A stretch of 64,000 nucleotides of DNA from NCBI RefSeq assembly GCF_900112685.1, contig NZ_FOMS01000003.1, forward strand, positions 62,001 through 126,000. Direction: 5' to 3'. Source of the DNA: Roseivivax sediminis. Lineage in GTDB: Bacteria > Pseudomonadota > Alphaproteobacteria > Rhodobacterales > Rhodobacteraceae. Below the pieces are notes generated by a model that was not told where the DNA came from, did not search any database, and was given only the letters and a program-made list of their open reading frames with translations. This document shows positions 8,901-19,100 of the stretch, piece by piece. Positions within the stretch are counted from its first letter, which is position 1. Each line of letters begins with the position of its first letter. Both the position numbers and the translations under genes were made by a program.

Positions 8901-9980
8901 CTAGTCCTGCTGCTCGTTCAGCTTCGCGGGCGCGAGGGAGGCGTAATAGGCCGCGAGGGCCGCGATGTCCGCATCCGTCAGATCGCGCGACGCCTCGTGC
9001 ATGAGGCCCGACACGCGGCTACCGCCTCGATCGCTGTCACGCCACAGCCGGAGCTGCTGCGCGAGATAGGGCTCGTATTGACCGGCGAGGGACGGGAAGG
9101 CGGGATTCAGCGGCTCCGGCCACGGACCGTGGCAGGCGCGGCAGACCGGCACCTCGTGGCTTTCGCCCTTGGTCGCAAGATCGCGGCCGCGCTCTTCGAG
9201 CTCTCCGGGGGTGCTGCTTGCGCCGGTGGGTGCGGTCCCGGCGAAAGACCGTGCGAGATCCGGGATCGCCTCCGCCGGGACAGTCGACATCGCCTGGGCC
9301 ATGATGCCGCTGTCGCGCCGCCCTTCGCGGTAGGCCGCGAGCGTATCGGCGATGTAGCGCTCCGACAGGATGTCGAGCCGCGGGATGTGGGGGTTGCCCG
9401 ACACCCCGTCCGGGCCGTGGCACATCGCGCAATACTGCCCCTCGGGCCGCGCCGTCAGGTCATCGTAGCCCGCTTTGTCCATCTCGGGCACGGCGAGCAG
9501 GAAGGACACGACCGGCCAGACATCGTCCTCGCGCGTCGCGGGCCAGGCGGGCATGCCGCTCATCTTGACGCCCTCGTGCACGATCCAGTGGAACTCGGCC
9601 GGGTCCCAGTGCGCGACCGCCTCGGTGATGTGCGGCGGCTCCGGCACCATGGCGCGCACCGTCGCGCTGCGTTCCTGTCCCGGTGCGGCGTGGCAGCCGG
9701 CGCAGGCGGTATCGAAATGGCCTGCGCCGAGGGCGATCATGGCGTCGGAGCGCAGGTCTTCCGGTGGCTCGGCCGAGGCGCGCAGGTCCACCGAGTTGCG
9801 GAACGTGGTGTGCAGGACCCAGCTCACCCCGGGCAGGTGTCCTACCCTGGCCGAGACGTTGTAGAGGCCGAATGCCATCACCGCCCCCCCGACGAGGCCG
9901 CCGGCGAGCGCAAGCGCCGCCAGCGTGCGGCCGACGCTCGGCCAGTGCGGGCGGGCCCGCAGAAGATCGCGCCATGTCAT
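8901..9980 (-). CDS. Membrane-anchored triheme cytochrome c
   Basis: Protein of 359 residues with one N-terminal transmembrane anchor (about residues 17-40) and a periplasmic region carrying three CXXCH heme sites: CAGCH at 93-97, CAMCH at 184-188 and CRACH at 280-284. Each is followed by a cytochrome c fold, with MSGMPAWP and similar Met-containing loops. The start ATG overlaps the ctaG stop (ATGA). As the last gene of an oxidase operon it probably carries electrons to the oxidase, or from an alcohol or sugar dehydrogenase to it. Multi-domain cytochromes of this sort also serve as dehydrogenase subunits, but no dehydrogenase is nearby. Confidence 0.9.
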   Translation of the reverse strand: MTWRDLLRARPHWPSVGRTLAALALAGGLVGGAVMAFGLYNVSARVGHLPGVSWVLHTTFRNSVDLRASAEPPEDLRSDAMIALGAGHFDTACAGCHAAPGQERSATVRAMVPEPPHITEAVAHWDPAEFHWIVHEGVKMSGMPAWPATREDDVWPVVSFLLAVPEMDKAGYDDLTARPEGQYCAMCHGPDGVSGNPHIPRLDILSERYIADTLAAYREGRRDSGIMAQAMSTVPAEAIPDLARSFAGTAPTGASSTPGELEERGRDLATKGESHEVPVCRACHGPWPEPLNPAFPSLAGQYEPYLAQQLRLWRDSDRGGSRVSGLMHEASRDLTDADIAALAAYYASLAPAKLNEQQD

Positions 9981-10543
9981 GTCGTGCCCTCGCGCAAGGT
10001 GCGGGCGGTCAGGGCGAGCCCGCCGATGAGGTAGATGGGCGTGCCGAGCGCCAGCATCAGGATGCCCCCCAGCTGCTGGCCCGAGAGGTCGGGGGCCCGG
10101 CCGCAGAGCGCGGCGTAGAGGTCGCTCGGCGCCAGGACCAGGAGCGCACCGAGGAAGGTCATGTGCATGGAGGTCAGCAGCAGCCCGCCCGCCCCGGCGA
10201 GCGGCGGCGCGGGCGGCAGCGCGCTGGCCCAGACGGCAAGGCCGGCGGCCAGGAACAGCGCCTGCTCCACGGCGAACCAGGGCAGGGCGGTCTGCGCGGC
10301 GGCATGCAGGTGCGGCAGGTGGAAGGCCCAGACCACCGAAAATTCCAGCGCAGCGGCGAGCGCCACCGGCGGCGCGAGCCGCGTCAGTGGCGGCACGGCC
10401 AGAACGATCAGCGGCGCGGCTACGGCGACGAGCGTCATGTGGCGCAGCATGTGGGCCGGGAAGGCGCCGAGCGCGGCCTCCCAATCGGGCACCCAGACAA
10501 GGGCGAGCGTGGCGAGCGCGGGGGCGGCGAACCGGGCACGCAT
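9977..10543 (-). CDS. ctaG: Cytochrome c oxidase assembly factor, CtaG (caa3) family
   Basis: Membrane protein of 188 residues with about five hydrophobic segments. The conserved HMLRHMTLVAVAAPLIVLAVP near residues 32-55, HLPHLHAAA, and the TSMHMTFLGALLVLAPSDLYA region match the caa3_CtaG family, which assists copper insertion into the CuB centre of heme-copper oxidases. It begins 2 bases past the preceding stop (a GTG at 10549 is an alternative start) and overlaps the triheme cytochrome gene. This is the membrane-integral CtaG family, not the Cox11-type protein also called CtaG. Confidence 0.85.
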   Translation of the reverse strand: MRARFAAPALATLALVWVPDWEAALGAFPAHMLRHMTLVAVAAPLIVLAVPPLTRLAPPVALAAALEFSVVWAFHLPHLHAAAQTALPWFAVEQALFLAAGLAVWASALPPAPPLAGAGGLLLTSMHMTFLGALLVLAPSDLYAALCGRAPDLSGQQLGGILMLALGTPIYLIGGLALTARTLREGTT

Positions 10544-10545
10544 CG

Positions 10546-10908
10546 TCACACGCAACTCGAGATGAAAAGCGCCGGGCTCGCGTTGAACAGCACGCCGATC
10601 AGCGACACGAGGGCGAGCAGCCAGCCCGCATGGCCGAGAAACTCGCGCCGGTCCTCCACACTCGGCCCGTCGTGCTCGTAGTCGAAATCGTCGAGGTAAT
10701 CCCATTGCTTCCAGGCGTGCCAGCCGATTGCGGCGATGAAGGCGATCGCCAGCCCAGTGGCGATGGCAATGCCGAGCCGCGCGGTGCCCGCGTCCCATCC
10801 GCGCGCGCAGACCGAGGCGGTCCAGCCGTAGACCACGCAGAAGTGCAGCGACCACGCGATGGGCGCGGCGATCATGTGCCAGAGGCTTGAGCGGCGGTCG
10901 AACTGCAT
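10546..10908 (-). CDS. Small membrane protein of the oxidase operon, function unknown
   Basis: Protein of 120 residues with three predicted transmembrane helices (about 10-30, 43-63 and 93-115) and a charged loop (DYLDDFDYEHDGPSVEDRREFLG). I do not assign a family. Its start overlaps the stop of the subunit I+III gene (TGATG), and its stop is 2 bases before ctaG, so it is co-translated with oxidase genes. A role as an accessory or assembly subunit is inferred from position. His residues at 11 and 22 near the first helix could be ligands, but nothing proves it. Confidence 0.8.
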   Translation of the reverse strand: MQFDRRSSLWHMIAAPIAWSLHFCVVYGWTASVCARGWDAGTARLGIAIATGLAIAFIAAIGWHAWKQWDYLDDFDYEHDGPSVEDRREFLGHAGWLLALVSLIGVLFNASPALFISSCV

Positions 10909-13511
10909 CAGAGCATCCTCGGCAGGATGCCGATCATCGCGGCGGTGATCAGGCACGAGACGACGAGGAAGTGCCAGAACAGCGTCGTGTTCCACAGATC
11001 GGCATCGTAGCGCGGCGTCAGCTTGCCGAAGATCGTGCCGGCCAGGCAGTAGCCCTGCATGACGACCCCGGCGGCGACATGCGCGCAGGTCCAGACGACG
11101 AGCGCCCACATCATCGCCGGGTAGACGTGGCTCGACGGCGCGAGGCCCGGCACCCAGACGGCGAGGACCAGCGCCGTGCCGCCGGCGATCGCGAGGAGAG
11201 GGGCGGCGATCAGCAGGATCTGCGCGGTGCGCGGGTTGCCCCCTCGGTTGATGCCGCGCGCGGCGCGCGTGGCGGCCCAGCTGCCGAAGAGCAGGGCGGC
11301 GGCGAGCGCCGTCCAGAGCGGGCTTGCGTGCACCGCGCCCTCGGGCGGGAAGTCGGGCCGCGCGGTCCAGTAGAAGAAGACGCCGAAAACAAGGCTGGCG
11401 AAGGCCGTGGAATCGCCCAGCATGGTGATGAAGACGCCCCACCAGCCCGGCGCCCGCGGTCCCGACACGTAGGTCGGCAGGGTCAGGCCGAGGCCCGCAT
11501 CCTTCATCGGCGCCTCGGGCACGAGCGCGGTCGAGGTCCAGAGCCAGTAGATCACCGCCGCGACGGCGAGAATGCCACAGATTATGGCCGGCGGGTACAT
11601 GTGGAAGGTCGGGAAGATGAACGCGCCGCCGGTGAAGACCGCCGCCCAGATCGTGCACCAGGCCGGCCCGGTGATGCGTGCGACGTGCTGCGGCACCGCG
11701 TCGACGGCGGAGGTCACGACCGTTTCCCGCAGCCCTTCTGGCGCGTCGGGAATGTAGAAGCGGCCGGTGTCGAGCCGCTCCAGGAAGTTCGGCTGGTCCC
11801 AGAGCGGATAGCGCGAGGTGATGTAGGGCACGCCGCGCACGCCCCAGCCCGGGTCCGGCACGTCATGCGCCCATTCCAGCGTCCCGCCGCCCCAGGGATT
11901 GCGCTCGGTCAGGTCCTGGTCGCGTTTGGGGCGCAGGAGGTCCCAGGCAAAGACGAGGATGCCCGCCGCGGTCACGAAGGCGCCGACGGTCGAGATCAGG
12001 TTGAGCCAGTCCCAGCCGATGTCGCCCGGGTAGGTGAAGACCCGGCGCGGCATGCCCTTGAGGCCGGTCAGGTGCATCGGCAGGAAGCAGATGTTGAAGC
12101 CGGTGAAGGTCAGCCAGAACGAGATCCTGCCGAGCCGGTCCGACATCTTCTTCTTCGCGAAGAACGGGTAGAAGTAATAGACCCCGCCGATGATCGGAAA
12201 GATCATGCCGCCGAAGAGGGTGTAGTGCAGATGCGCGACGATGAAGTAGGTGTCGTGGACCTGCCAGTCGAAGGGCGCGAGCGCGACCATGATGCCGGTC
12301 AGGCCGCCCGCGGTGAAGATCGCCACAGCCCCCGCGATCCAGAGCATCGGCTGGATCATCCGCACCCGGCCCACGATCAGTGTCGCCACGAAGGCGAAGA
12401 GCTGTATGCCAGTGGGGATCACCACTGCCTCGGACGCCGCCGAGAAGAAGCCGAGCGACAGCGACGGCAGCCCGGTGGTGAACATGTGGTGCACCCAGAG
12501 CCCGAAGGACAGGAACCCGGTGCCCACCGCCGACAGCACGATCCAGTTGTAGCCGACGATCGGCCGGCGGGCGGCGGTCGGGATCACCATCGCGGCGATT
12601 GCGATGGAGGGCAGGAAGATGATGTAGACCTCCGGATGTCCGAAGATCCAGAACAGGTGCTGCCAGAGCATCGGATCGCCGCCGCGCTCGGGGTCGAAGA
12701 ACGGCCAGTCGAAGGACCGCTGCATCTCGAACAGGAAATCCCCGGCGATGAGCGGCGGGAAGGCGAACAGGATCATGCCGCCGACCACCAGCACGTACCA
12801 TGCGTAAAGCGGCATCAGGTTGATGCGCATCCCCGGCGGGCGGCACTTGACGACCCCGACGATCAGCTCGACCGCCGCGGCGATGGAGGCGACCTCGATG
12901 AACGACAGGCCGAGCAGCCAGATGTCGGAGCCCGGACCCTCCGCCTCGGTGGCGAGCGGGGGGTACATGAACCACCCGGAATTCGGCGCGACGCCGAAGA
13001 GGATGGAGCTCAGCACGAAAATCCCGCCGATCAGGAAGGCCCAGTAGCCGTAGGCCGACAGGCGCGGGAACGGCATGTCCCGCGCGCCGAGGAAAGCGGG
13101 CAGCAGGAGGATCGAGATCGCCTCGAACATCGGCACGGCGAAGAGGAACATCATCGCCGAGCCGTGCATGGTGAAGAACTGGTTGAACGTGTCCGCGGGC
13201 AGGAAGTCGTTCTCGGGCACCGCAAGCTGGACCCGCATCAGCAGCGCCAGCACCCCGGCACACAGCATGAAGGCGAAGGCGGTCAGCGAATACCAGGCGC
13301 CGACCTCGGAATTGTTGACCGCCGACCAGTAGCGCCAGCCCGGCGGCTCGGCCCAGACGGCGCGCAGCCGCGCCTCCTGCGCCTTCTGCAAATCGGGGTC
13401 GACGGGCTCGTTCAGCATCTCCTCGGTCGGCGGGTAGATGCCGCGGGGGCGGGTCTCGTCGTCGATGGCGGCGGCGACGCCGGGGTCCATGGACTCGGCG
13501 ATGTCGGTCAC
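10908..13511 (-). CDS. ctaD: Heme-copper oxidase subunit I fused to subunit III
   Basis: Catalytic subunit of an A-type cytochrome c oxidase, 867 residues. The subunit I part (to about residue 560) holds all metal ligands: H116 in TMHGSAMM (heme a), HPEVY at 292-296 (CuB His and the cross-linked Tyr of the K-channel), HH at 341-342 (CuB), and H427 and H429 in VAHLHY (heme a3 and heme a). Residues from about 660 to the end form a subunit III-like helical domain, a fusion seen in caa3/CoxN-type oxidases. The GTG start at 13511 overlaps the subunit II stop (GTGA) and follows GGAGGG. It reduces O2 to water and pumps protons across the inner membrane. Confidence 0.93.
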   Translation of the reverse strand: MTDIAESMDPGVAAAIDDETRPRGIYPPTEEMLNEPVDPDLQKAQEARLRAVWAEPPGWRYWSAVNNSEVGAWYSLTAFAFMLCAGVLALLMRVQLAVPENDFLPADTFNQFFTMHGSAMMFLFAVPMFEAISILLLPAFLGARDMPFPRLSAYGYWAFLIGGIFVLSSILFGVAPNSGWFMYPPLATEAEGPGSDIWLLGLSFIEVASIAAAVELIVGVVKCRPPGMRINLMPLYAWYVLVVGGMILFAFPPLIAGDFLFEMQRSFDWPFFDPERGGDPMLWQHLFWIFGHPEVYIIFLPSIAIAAMVIPTAARRPIVGYNWIVLSAVGTGFLSFGLWVHHMFTTGLPSLSLGFFSAASEAVVIPTGIQLFAFVATLIVGRVRMIQPMLWIAGAVAIFTAGGLTGIMVALAPFDWQVHDTYFIVAHLHYTLFGGMIFPIIGGVYYFYPFFAKKKMSDRLGRISFWLTFTGFNICFLPMHLTGLKGMPRRVFTYPGDIGWDWLNLISTVGAFVTAAGILVFAWDLLRPKRDQDLTERNPWGGGTLEWAHDVPDPGWGVRGVPYITSRYPLWDQPNFLERLDTGRFYIPDAPEGLRETVVTSAVDAVPQHVARITGPAWCTIWAAVFTGGAFIFPTFHMYPPAIICGILAVAAVIYWLWTSTALVPEAPMKDAGLGLTLPTYVSGPRAPGWWGVFITMLGDSTAFASLVFGVFFYWTARPDFPPEGAVHASPLWTALAAALLFGSWAATRAARGINRGGNPRTAQILLIAAPLLAIAGGTALVLAVWVPGLAPSSHVYPAMMWALVVWTCAHVAAGVVMQGYCLAGTIFGKLTPRYDADLWNTTLFWHFLVVSCLITAAMIGILPRML

Positions 13512-14494
13512 GTCAGACCCTCCAGATAGGCGGCAAGCGCCGCGAGGTCGCCGTCGCCGAGGTGATCGTAGGCGGGCATCCGGGCACCGGGCTTCACCGC
13601 CTCGGGGTCGCGGATCCAGCGGATCAGTGCGTCCTCGGTCATCGGCAGGATGCCGGCGGCGAGAGACACGCGCCCGCCGAGATGCGTCAGGTCCGGACCG
13701 ACCCGTCCCGTGGCGGCCGTGCCGCGGATCGCGTGGCAGGCGCCGCAGCCCTCGGCGTTGAATATCGCCTGCCCGCGGCGCGCGGCCTCGCCCTCGGGCG
13801 GCGCGGCGGGTTCCGCTTCCTTCGCGAGCCAGGCGTCGAAGGCCTCGGGCTCCATCACCACCGCGCCGAAGGCCATCAGCGCGTGGCTCTCGCCGCAGAA
13901 CTCGGTGCATTGGCCGCGGAACTCGCCCGCGCGCGTCGGCTCCAGCGACATGCGCGTCTCGCGCCCCGGGATCATGTCGGTCTTGCCGCCGAGCGCGGGG
14001 ATCCAGAACGAATGGATCACGCGATGGGCGTTGAGCGTGATCTCGCTGCGCTGGTGGGCGGGCAGGCGGATCTCGTTGGCCGAAACGACGGCGGCGGTCG
14101 CGCCGTCCTTCAGGTATTCGACCCGCCACCACCACGACTCGCCGGTCACTCGCACGGTCAGGCCGGTGCCGGGATCGCGCTGGCGCGGCATCTCCGACAG
14201 CGCGAAGGCCAGGAGCCCGGCCAGAACGACCGTCGGAAAGACGATGCCGCCGCCGATGATCAGCGCTTCGGCCGTGCGCTGCGACATGGCCCGCTGGTCG
14301 ATGCGCGTGACGTAGACCAGAAGCCCGTTCATCAGCAGCCACAGGATCACCGCGCCGCCCAGCATCCACCAGAAGAGCGTGGCGATGACCTGCGCGTCCC
14401 GGCCGCCGGGGCTCAGCACGGATTGCACGCCGTCGCACCCGCCGAGCAGGGCAAGCGACACCAGCGCCGCAATGGCCCGAACGGGCAACGTCAC
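13508..14494 (-). CDS. ctaC: Cytochrome c oxidase subunit II with fused C-terminal cytochrome c
   Basis: Protein of 328 residues. A lipoprotein-type signal (LALLGGC, Cys20) is followed by two transmembrane helices (about 38-62 and 78-100) and the CuA cupredoxin domain: H161 and the loop C196-TEF-C200-GES-H204-AL-M207. After a short linker a cytochrome c domain has CGACH at 250-254 and a likely axial Met306 (RMPAYDHL). A cytochrome c fused to subunit II marks caa3/CoxM-type enzymes, so electrons can enter directly from a soluble cytochrome. First gene of the operon; the start is GTG, with no suitable ATG nearby. Confidence 0.92.
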   Translation of the reverse strand: MTLPVRAIAALVSLALLGGCDGVQSVLSPGGRDAQVIATLFWWMLGGAVILWLLMNGLLVYVTRIDQRAMSQRTAEALIIGGGIVFPTVVLAGLLAFALSEMPRQRDPGTGLTVRVTGESWWWRVEYLKDGATAAVVSANEIRLPAHQRSEITLNAHRVIHSFWIPALGGKTDMIPGRETRMSLEPTRAGEFRGQCTEFCGESHALMAFGAVVMEPEAFDAWLAKEAEPAAPPEGEAARRGQAIFNAEGCGACHAIRGTAATGRVGPDLTHLGGRVSLAAGILPMTEDALIRWIRDPEAVKPGARMPAYDHLGDGDLAALAAYLEGLT

Positions 14495-14986
14495 AATTCG
14501 ACCGGTCTGCGGAGGAGGCAGGGACGCTCCGCCGCTCGGCAGGTCATCCTGTCAGCCTGCGCTGGACATTGCGACATCCGATCCTCCAGCCAAGCGATCT
14601 CAGTTCCATATGAGAGATGTTCATCGTGCAACTTGCAAGCCGCTTGAGCCGTTCCCGTCGGGTTTCTATGAAGGGGAAGCGATGCGGCCCGCGATTTCGA
14701 GGAGCGGGGCGCCGTCTTCTCCGGCCGTGACGCCCGATCCGGTCAGCCGCCGGCAATTCCGCTTTGGTCCGGCTCGCCCGGTTGCAGCGTGCCCGATGCG
14801 TGATCAAAGGCGGCGAAAAGACTGGCACACATGGCCGTGCCGAGACGCGGTGCGTGAGTGCACACTGTATCGTGCGGTCCGGCCTTGCGCGCGATCTTGC
14901 CGTCCGCTGCGCGGGAAAATAAGAAACCCTCAAGTTTCTCAAACACGTCGTCGAGCCGATGGCGTGTTTCGGCATTTGGTGAAATC
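14495..14986. other. 492-base intergenic region, no gene recognised
   Basis: This stretch separates the minus-strand oxidase operon from the plus-strand RND operon and must hold both promoters. Open frames present on both strands lack recognisable domains and natural composition. It is visibly less GC-rich than its surroundings between about 14560 and 14680. No FNR-type box with a good match was found. The only structure noted is the AAACACG/CGTGTTT repeat set at its right end. Confidence 0.6.
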
Positions 14987-14996
14987 TTGAAACACG
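14941..14996. promoter_or_regulatory. Repeated AAACACG half-sites at the RND operon start, candidate operator
   Basis: AAACACG occurs at 14941-14947, and the inverted pair CGTGTTTC (14963-14970) and GAAACACG (14989-14996) flanks 18 bases just at the translation start of the efflux adaptor gene. Such symmetric sites are where TetR-type repressors often bind in front of RND operons. No regulator gene is adjacent, so this is tentative. Confidence 0.35.
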
Positions 14997-16159
14997 TTGT
15001 ACATCGTCTGGCCCTGAGCGCCATGCTCGTCCTTTCTGTCGCCCCCTTCGCCCGGGCCCAGGGGGGCGGCGATGCGCCGCCTCCGACCGTCGAGACGGTC
15101 GCCGTCTCGTCCGAAACGATCACCATGACCTCGATCCTGCCGGGCCGCGTCGCCGCCTTCGAAGAGGCGGAAGTGCGCCCGCAGGTCGCCGGAATCATCC
15201 TCGAGCGCAGATTCACCGAAGGGGCGCCGGTCGAGGCGGGGCAGGTCCTCTATACGATCGACCCGGCGAGCTACGAGGCTTCGCTGGCCGAGGCACGCGC
15301 CTCGGTCGCGCAGGCGGAAGCGCAGCTTGCCGCCGCCGAAAAGGAGGCGGAGCGTCTGCAGGAGCTTCAGACCCGCAACGTCGCCTCGCAGCAGGCTCTC
15401 GACGACGCCGTGGCGGCCCGCGACGGGGCCGAGGCGGCACTGCAACTCGCCCAGGCGCGGCAGAGGCAGTCGGAGATCGAGCTCGACCGGACGCAGGTCA
15501 CGGCCCGGCTTTCCGGCGAGATCGGGTTCTCGCAGACCTCCCCCGGCGCGCTGGTCGCGGTGGGACAGGCCGAACCGCTCGCCATCATCCGCAACATCGA
15601 CCGCGTCTATGTCGACGTGACCCAGTCGGCGGCCGACCTTCTGCGGTGGCAGCGCGGCGAGGGGCTGGCGCAGCTCGGCAACGCCGAACGGCACGTGTCG
15701 CTCGTCCTGGCTGACGGACAGGGTTACGACCAGACCGGCACGCTGACCGCCGCCGACCCTTACGTCGATCCGCAGACCGGCGTGGTCGCCCTGCGCATCG
15801 AGTTCGACAATCCCGAAAAGCTGCTGCTGCCGGGCATGTACGTGCAGGTGGAAATGCCCACCGGTACCGCCGACGGCGTCTTCCGTGTCCCGCAGGAGGG
15901 TGTGACGCGCGACCGGCGCGGCAATCCTCAGGCGATGGTGGTGAACGGCGAGAACGTCATAGAGGTGCGCGCTCTCGACATCCTGCAGAACCAGGGGTCG
16001 GACTGGATCGTGCGCGATGGGCTCGCCGATGGCGACCGCGTCGTGGTGGCCGGCTTCCAGCGGATCGCCGAGGGCGCGACCGTGACGCCGCAGCCGCGCC
16101 GCGGCGCGGCCAGCGAACAGGCGGCGGCCGAGATGCCGCAGGACACGATTACCGAGTGA
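14987..16159 (+). CDS. RND efflux periplasmic adaptor (membrane fusion protein), MexA/AcrA type
   Basis: Adaptor protein of 390 residues linking the inner-membrane RND pump to an outer-membrane channel. Signal peptide KHVVHRLALSAMLVLSVAPF cut near ARA-Q; then a lipoyl half (VTETVAV...LPGRVAAFEEAEVRPQVAG), an alpha-helical hairpin rich in Ala, Glu and Gln (about 95-165), the second lipoyl half (SGEIGFSQTSPGALVAVGQ) and a beta-barrel. TTG at 14987 is preferred since it supplies the positive N-region of the signal peptide; the ATG at 15023 would leave it very short. The mature protein starts with Gln, not Cys, so it is not lipidated like AcrA. The pump gene follows after 24 bases. Confidence 0.88.
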   Translation: MKHVVHRLALSAMLVLSVAPFARAQGGGDAPPPTVETVAVSSETITMTSILPGRVAAFEEAEVRPQVAGIILERRFTEGAPVEAGQVLYTIDPASYEASLAEARASVAQAEAQLAAAEKEAERLQELQTRNVASQQALDDAVAARDGAEAALQLAQARQRQSEIELDRTQVTARLSGEIGFSQTSPGALVAVGQAEPLAIIRNIDRVYVDVTQSAADLLRWQRGEGLAQLGNAERHVSLVLADGQGYDQTGTLTAADPYVDPQTGVVALRIEFDNPEKLLLPGMYVQVEMPTGTADGVFRVPQEGVTRDRRGNPQAMVVNGENVIEVRALDILQNQGSDWIVRDGLADGDRVVVAGFQRIAEGATVTPQPRRGAASEQAAAEMPQDTITE

Positions 16160-16183
16160 CCGGCCGGCTCCGAGGGAACACAC

Positions 16184-19100
16184 ATGGCGCGCTTCTTCAT
16201 TGACCGACCCGTCTTCGCTTGGGTCGTCTCCATCCTCATCATGGGCGTCGGCATCCTGTCGGTGCTGACCCTGCCGGTGGCGCAGTATCCGCAGATCGCG
16301 CCGCCGTCGGTGCAGGTCAGCGCGACCTATCCCGGCGCCTCGGCGCAGACGGTGGCGAACACCGTGACGCAGGTGATCGAGCAGAACATGACCGGGCTCG
16401 ACGGGCTGCGTTACATATCGTCCTCGTCGACCTCGGCGGGTTCCTCCTCGATCACGCTGACCTTCGAGACCGGCACCGACGCCGACATCGCGCAGGTGCA
16501 GGTGCAGAACAAGCTGAGCCAGGCCACCCCGCTTCTGCCCGAGACGGTGCAGCGGCAGGGGGTGCAGGTCCAGAAGTCCTCTGCCGGGTTCCTCATGGTG
16601 GTCGCGCTCATCGCCGAGAGCGGCGATTACGACGACACCGACCTTGCGGACTACATGGTATCGAACCTCGTCGACGATATCAGCCGGATCGAGGGCGTCG
16701 GCTCCACCCAGGTCTTCGGCGCCGAATACGCGATGCGGATCTGGCTCGATCCGTCGCGGCTCAACGCCTACGACATGACGCCCGCGGACGTGGTGGCGAA
16801 GGTGTCCGAGCAGAACACGCAGATCTCGGCCGGCTCCTTCGGCGGGCTGCCGGCGGTGGACGGCCAGCAACTCAATGCGACGATCACCGCGCAGTCGCTT
16901 CTTCGCACGCCCGAGGATTTCAAGCAGATCGTCCTGCGCGCCGAGACGAGCGGCGGGCTGGTCCTGCTGGACGATGTCGCGCGCGTCGAGATCGGCGCCG
17001 CCAGCTACGCCGCGGAATCGCGCTACAACCAGAAACCCTCGGCGGGCATGGCGATCAGCCTCGCGCCCGGCGCCAACTCCCTCGAAACGGCGGAGGCGGT
17101 GAAGGCGCGGCTCCACGAATTCGCGCAATTTTTCCCCGAGGGCGTCGACTACGTCATTCCCTACGACACGACACCCTTCGTGGAGATCTCCATCAAGGAG
17201 GTGGTGAAAACCCTCATCGAGGCGATCGTGCTCGTGTTCCTCGTGATGTACCTCTTCCTGCAGAACTTCCGCGCGACGCTGATCCCGACGCTCGCGGTGC
17301 CGGTGGTCATCCTCGGCACGTTCGGGGTGCTGGCGGCGGCCGGCTTCACCATCAACACGCTGACCATGCTGGCGATGGTGCTGGCCATCGGCCTTCTCGT
17401 CGACGATGCCATCGTGGTGGTCGAGAACGTCGAGCGGATCATGGAGGAAGAGGGCCTCGGCCCGCGCGAGGCGACGAAGAAGTCGATGGGACAGATCACC
17501 GGCGCGCTGATCGGCATCGCCATGGTGCTGTCGGCGGTGTTCGTACCGATGGCGTTCTTCCCGGGCTCCACCGGCGTGATCTACAAGCAGTTCGCGATCA
17601 CCATCGTCTCGGCCATGGCCTTGTCGGTGGTGGTGGCGCTGACGCTGACCCCGGCGCTCTGCGCGATCCTGCTGAAACCCACCCACGGCGACCGGCGCAA
17701 GGGCATGTTCGGCTGGTTCAACCGCGGCTTCGACGCGACGCTGGGCGGTTATGCAGGAACAGTGGGGTACATCGTCAAGCGGCCGCTGCGGACCTTCCTC
17801 GTCTATCTCGGCATCGGCGTGGCGGTGGTGTTTCTGTTCATGCGCACGCCGACGGGCTTCCTGCCGGAAGAGGATCAGGGCCTGCTGTTCACCCTGATCT
17901 CGCTGCCCACCGGCGCCACCGCAGAGCGCACGCTCGACGTGCTGGAGCAGGTCGAGACGCACTTCATCGAGAACGAGAAGAGCGCGGTGGATTCCACCTT
18001 CGGTGTGGTCGGGTTCAGCTTCGCGGGACAGGGGCAGAACAACGCGCTGGCCTTCGTACGCCTCAAGGACTGGAAGAAGCGCGGGCCGCAGGACAGCGCG
18101 CAGGCGGTGGCGGGCCGGGCCTTCGGTGCGTTCAGCCAGATCACCGACGCGCAGGTCTTCCCGATCGTGCCCCCCTCGGTGCCCGAGCTCGGCAACGCCT
18201 CCGGCTTCGACTTCTACCTGCAGGCGCGCAACAACCAGAGCCATGAGGCGCTGGTGAACGCGCGCAACCAGCTTCTGGGCATCCTCAACCAGTCGCCGAT
18301 GATCGCCTCGGCGCGGCCCTCGGGCCTCGAGGACGCGGCGCAGTTCAACATCGACATCGACTGGCGCAAGGCCGGCGCGATGGGCGTGTCGGCCGAGACC
18401 GTGGGCAACCTTCTGTCCATCGCCTGGGCGGGCCGCTACGTGAACGACTTCGTCGACGAGGGCCGGGTGAAACGGGTCTACGTGCAGGCCGACGCGCCAG
18501 CGCGGATGCAGCCCGGCGATCTCGACCTCTGGCGCGTGCGCAACGCGAGCGGAGAGCTGGTGCCGTTCTCGAACTTCGCCACGACCGGCTGGACCTACGG
18601 TCCGCAGGGCCTCAACCGCTACAACGGCGTGCCGTCGATGCAGTTGCAGGGCTCGCCCGCGCCGGGCGTCGCGTCGGGGGACGCGATGAACGAGATCCTG
18701 CGGCTGGTGGACGAGAACCTGCCCGAGGGCTTCGAGGTCGCGTGGACGGGACTGTCGCTCGAAGAGGTCGAATCCGGCAGCCAGGCGCCGCTGCTCTACG
18801 CGCTGTCACTGGCGGCGGTCTTTCTGTCGCTCGCCGCGCTCTACGAAAGCTGGGCGATCCCGTTCGCGGTGATGCTGGCGATGCCCATCGGCGTGCTCGG
18901 CGCGCTGCTCGGGGCGTGGCTGGGCGGTTACGAGAACGGTGTGTTCTTCCAGGTCGGGCTTCTGACCGTGATCGGCCTGACCGGCAAGAACGCCATCCTC
19001 ATCGTGGAATTCGCGCGCGACCGCATGGAGGGTGGAGAACCGATCTACACTGCTGTGGTGGAGGCTGCCCGGCAGCGGTTCCGGCCCATCGTGATGACCT

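Noticed and set aside
10887-13529. Long plus-strand open frame (880 codons) opposite the oxidase subunit I+III gene
   Set aside because: Its product is Arg/Asp/Gly/His-rich with no domain, while the minus strand encodes a full oxidase with all metal ligands. It is a shadow of GC-rich codon use.
14544-14975. 143-codon minus-strand frame upstream of the oxidase operon
   Set aside because: Arg/Pro/Cys-scattered composition, no domain, no clear ribosome site; it is treated as chance.
14939-18244. Minus-strand open frame of 1101 codons opposite the RND genes
   Set aside because: No recognisable domain; the plus strand encodes the adaptor and pump with correct motifs and lengths.
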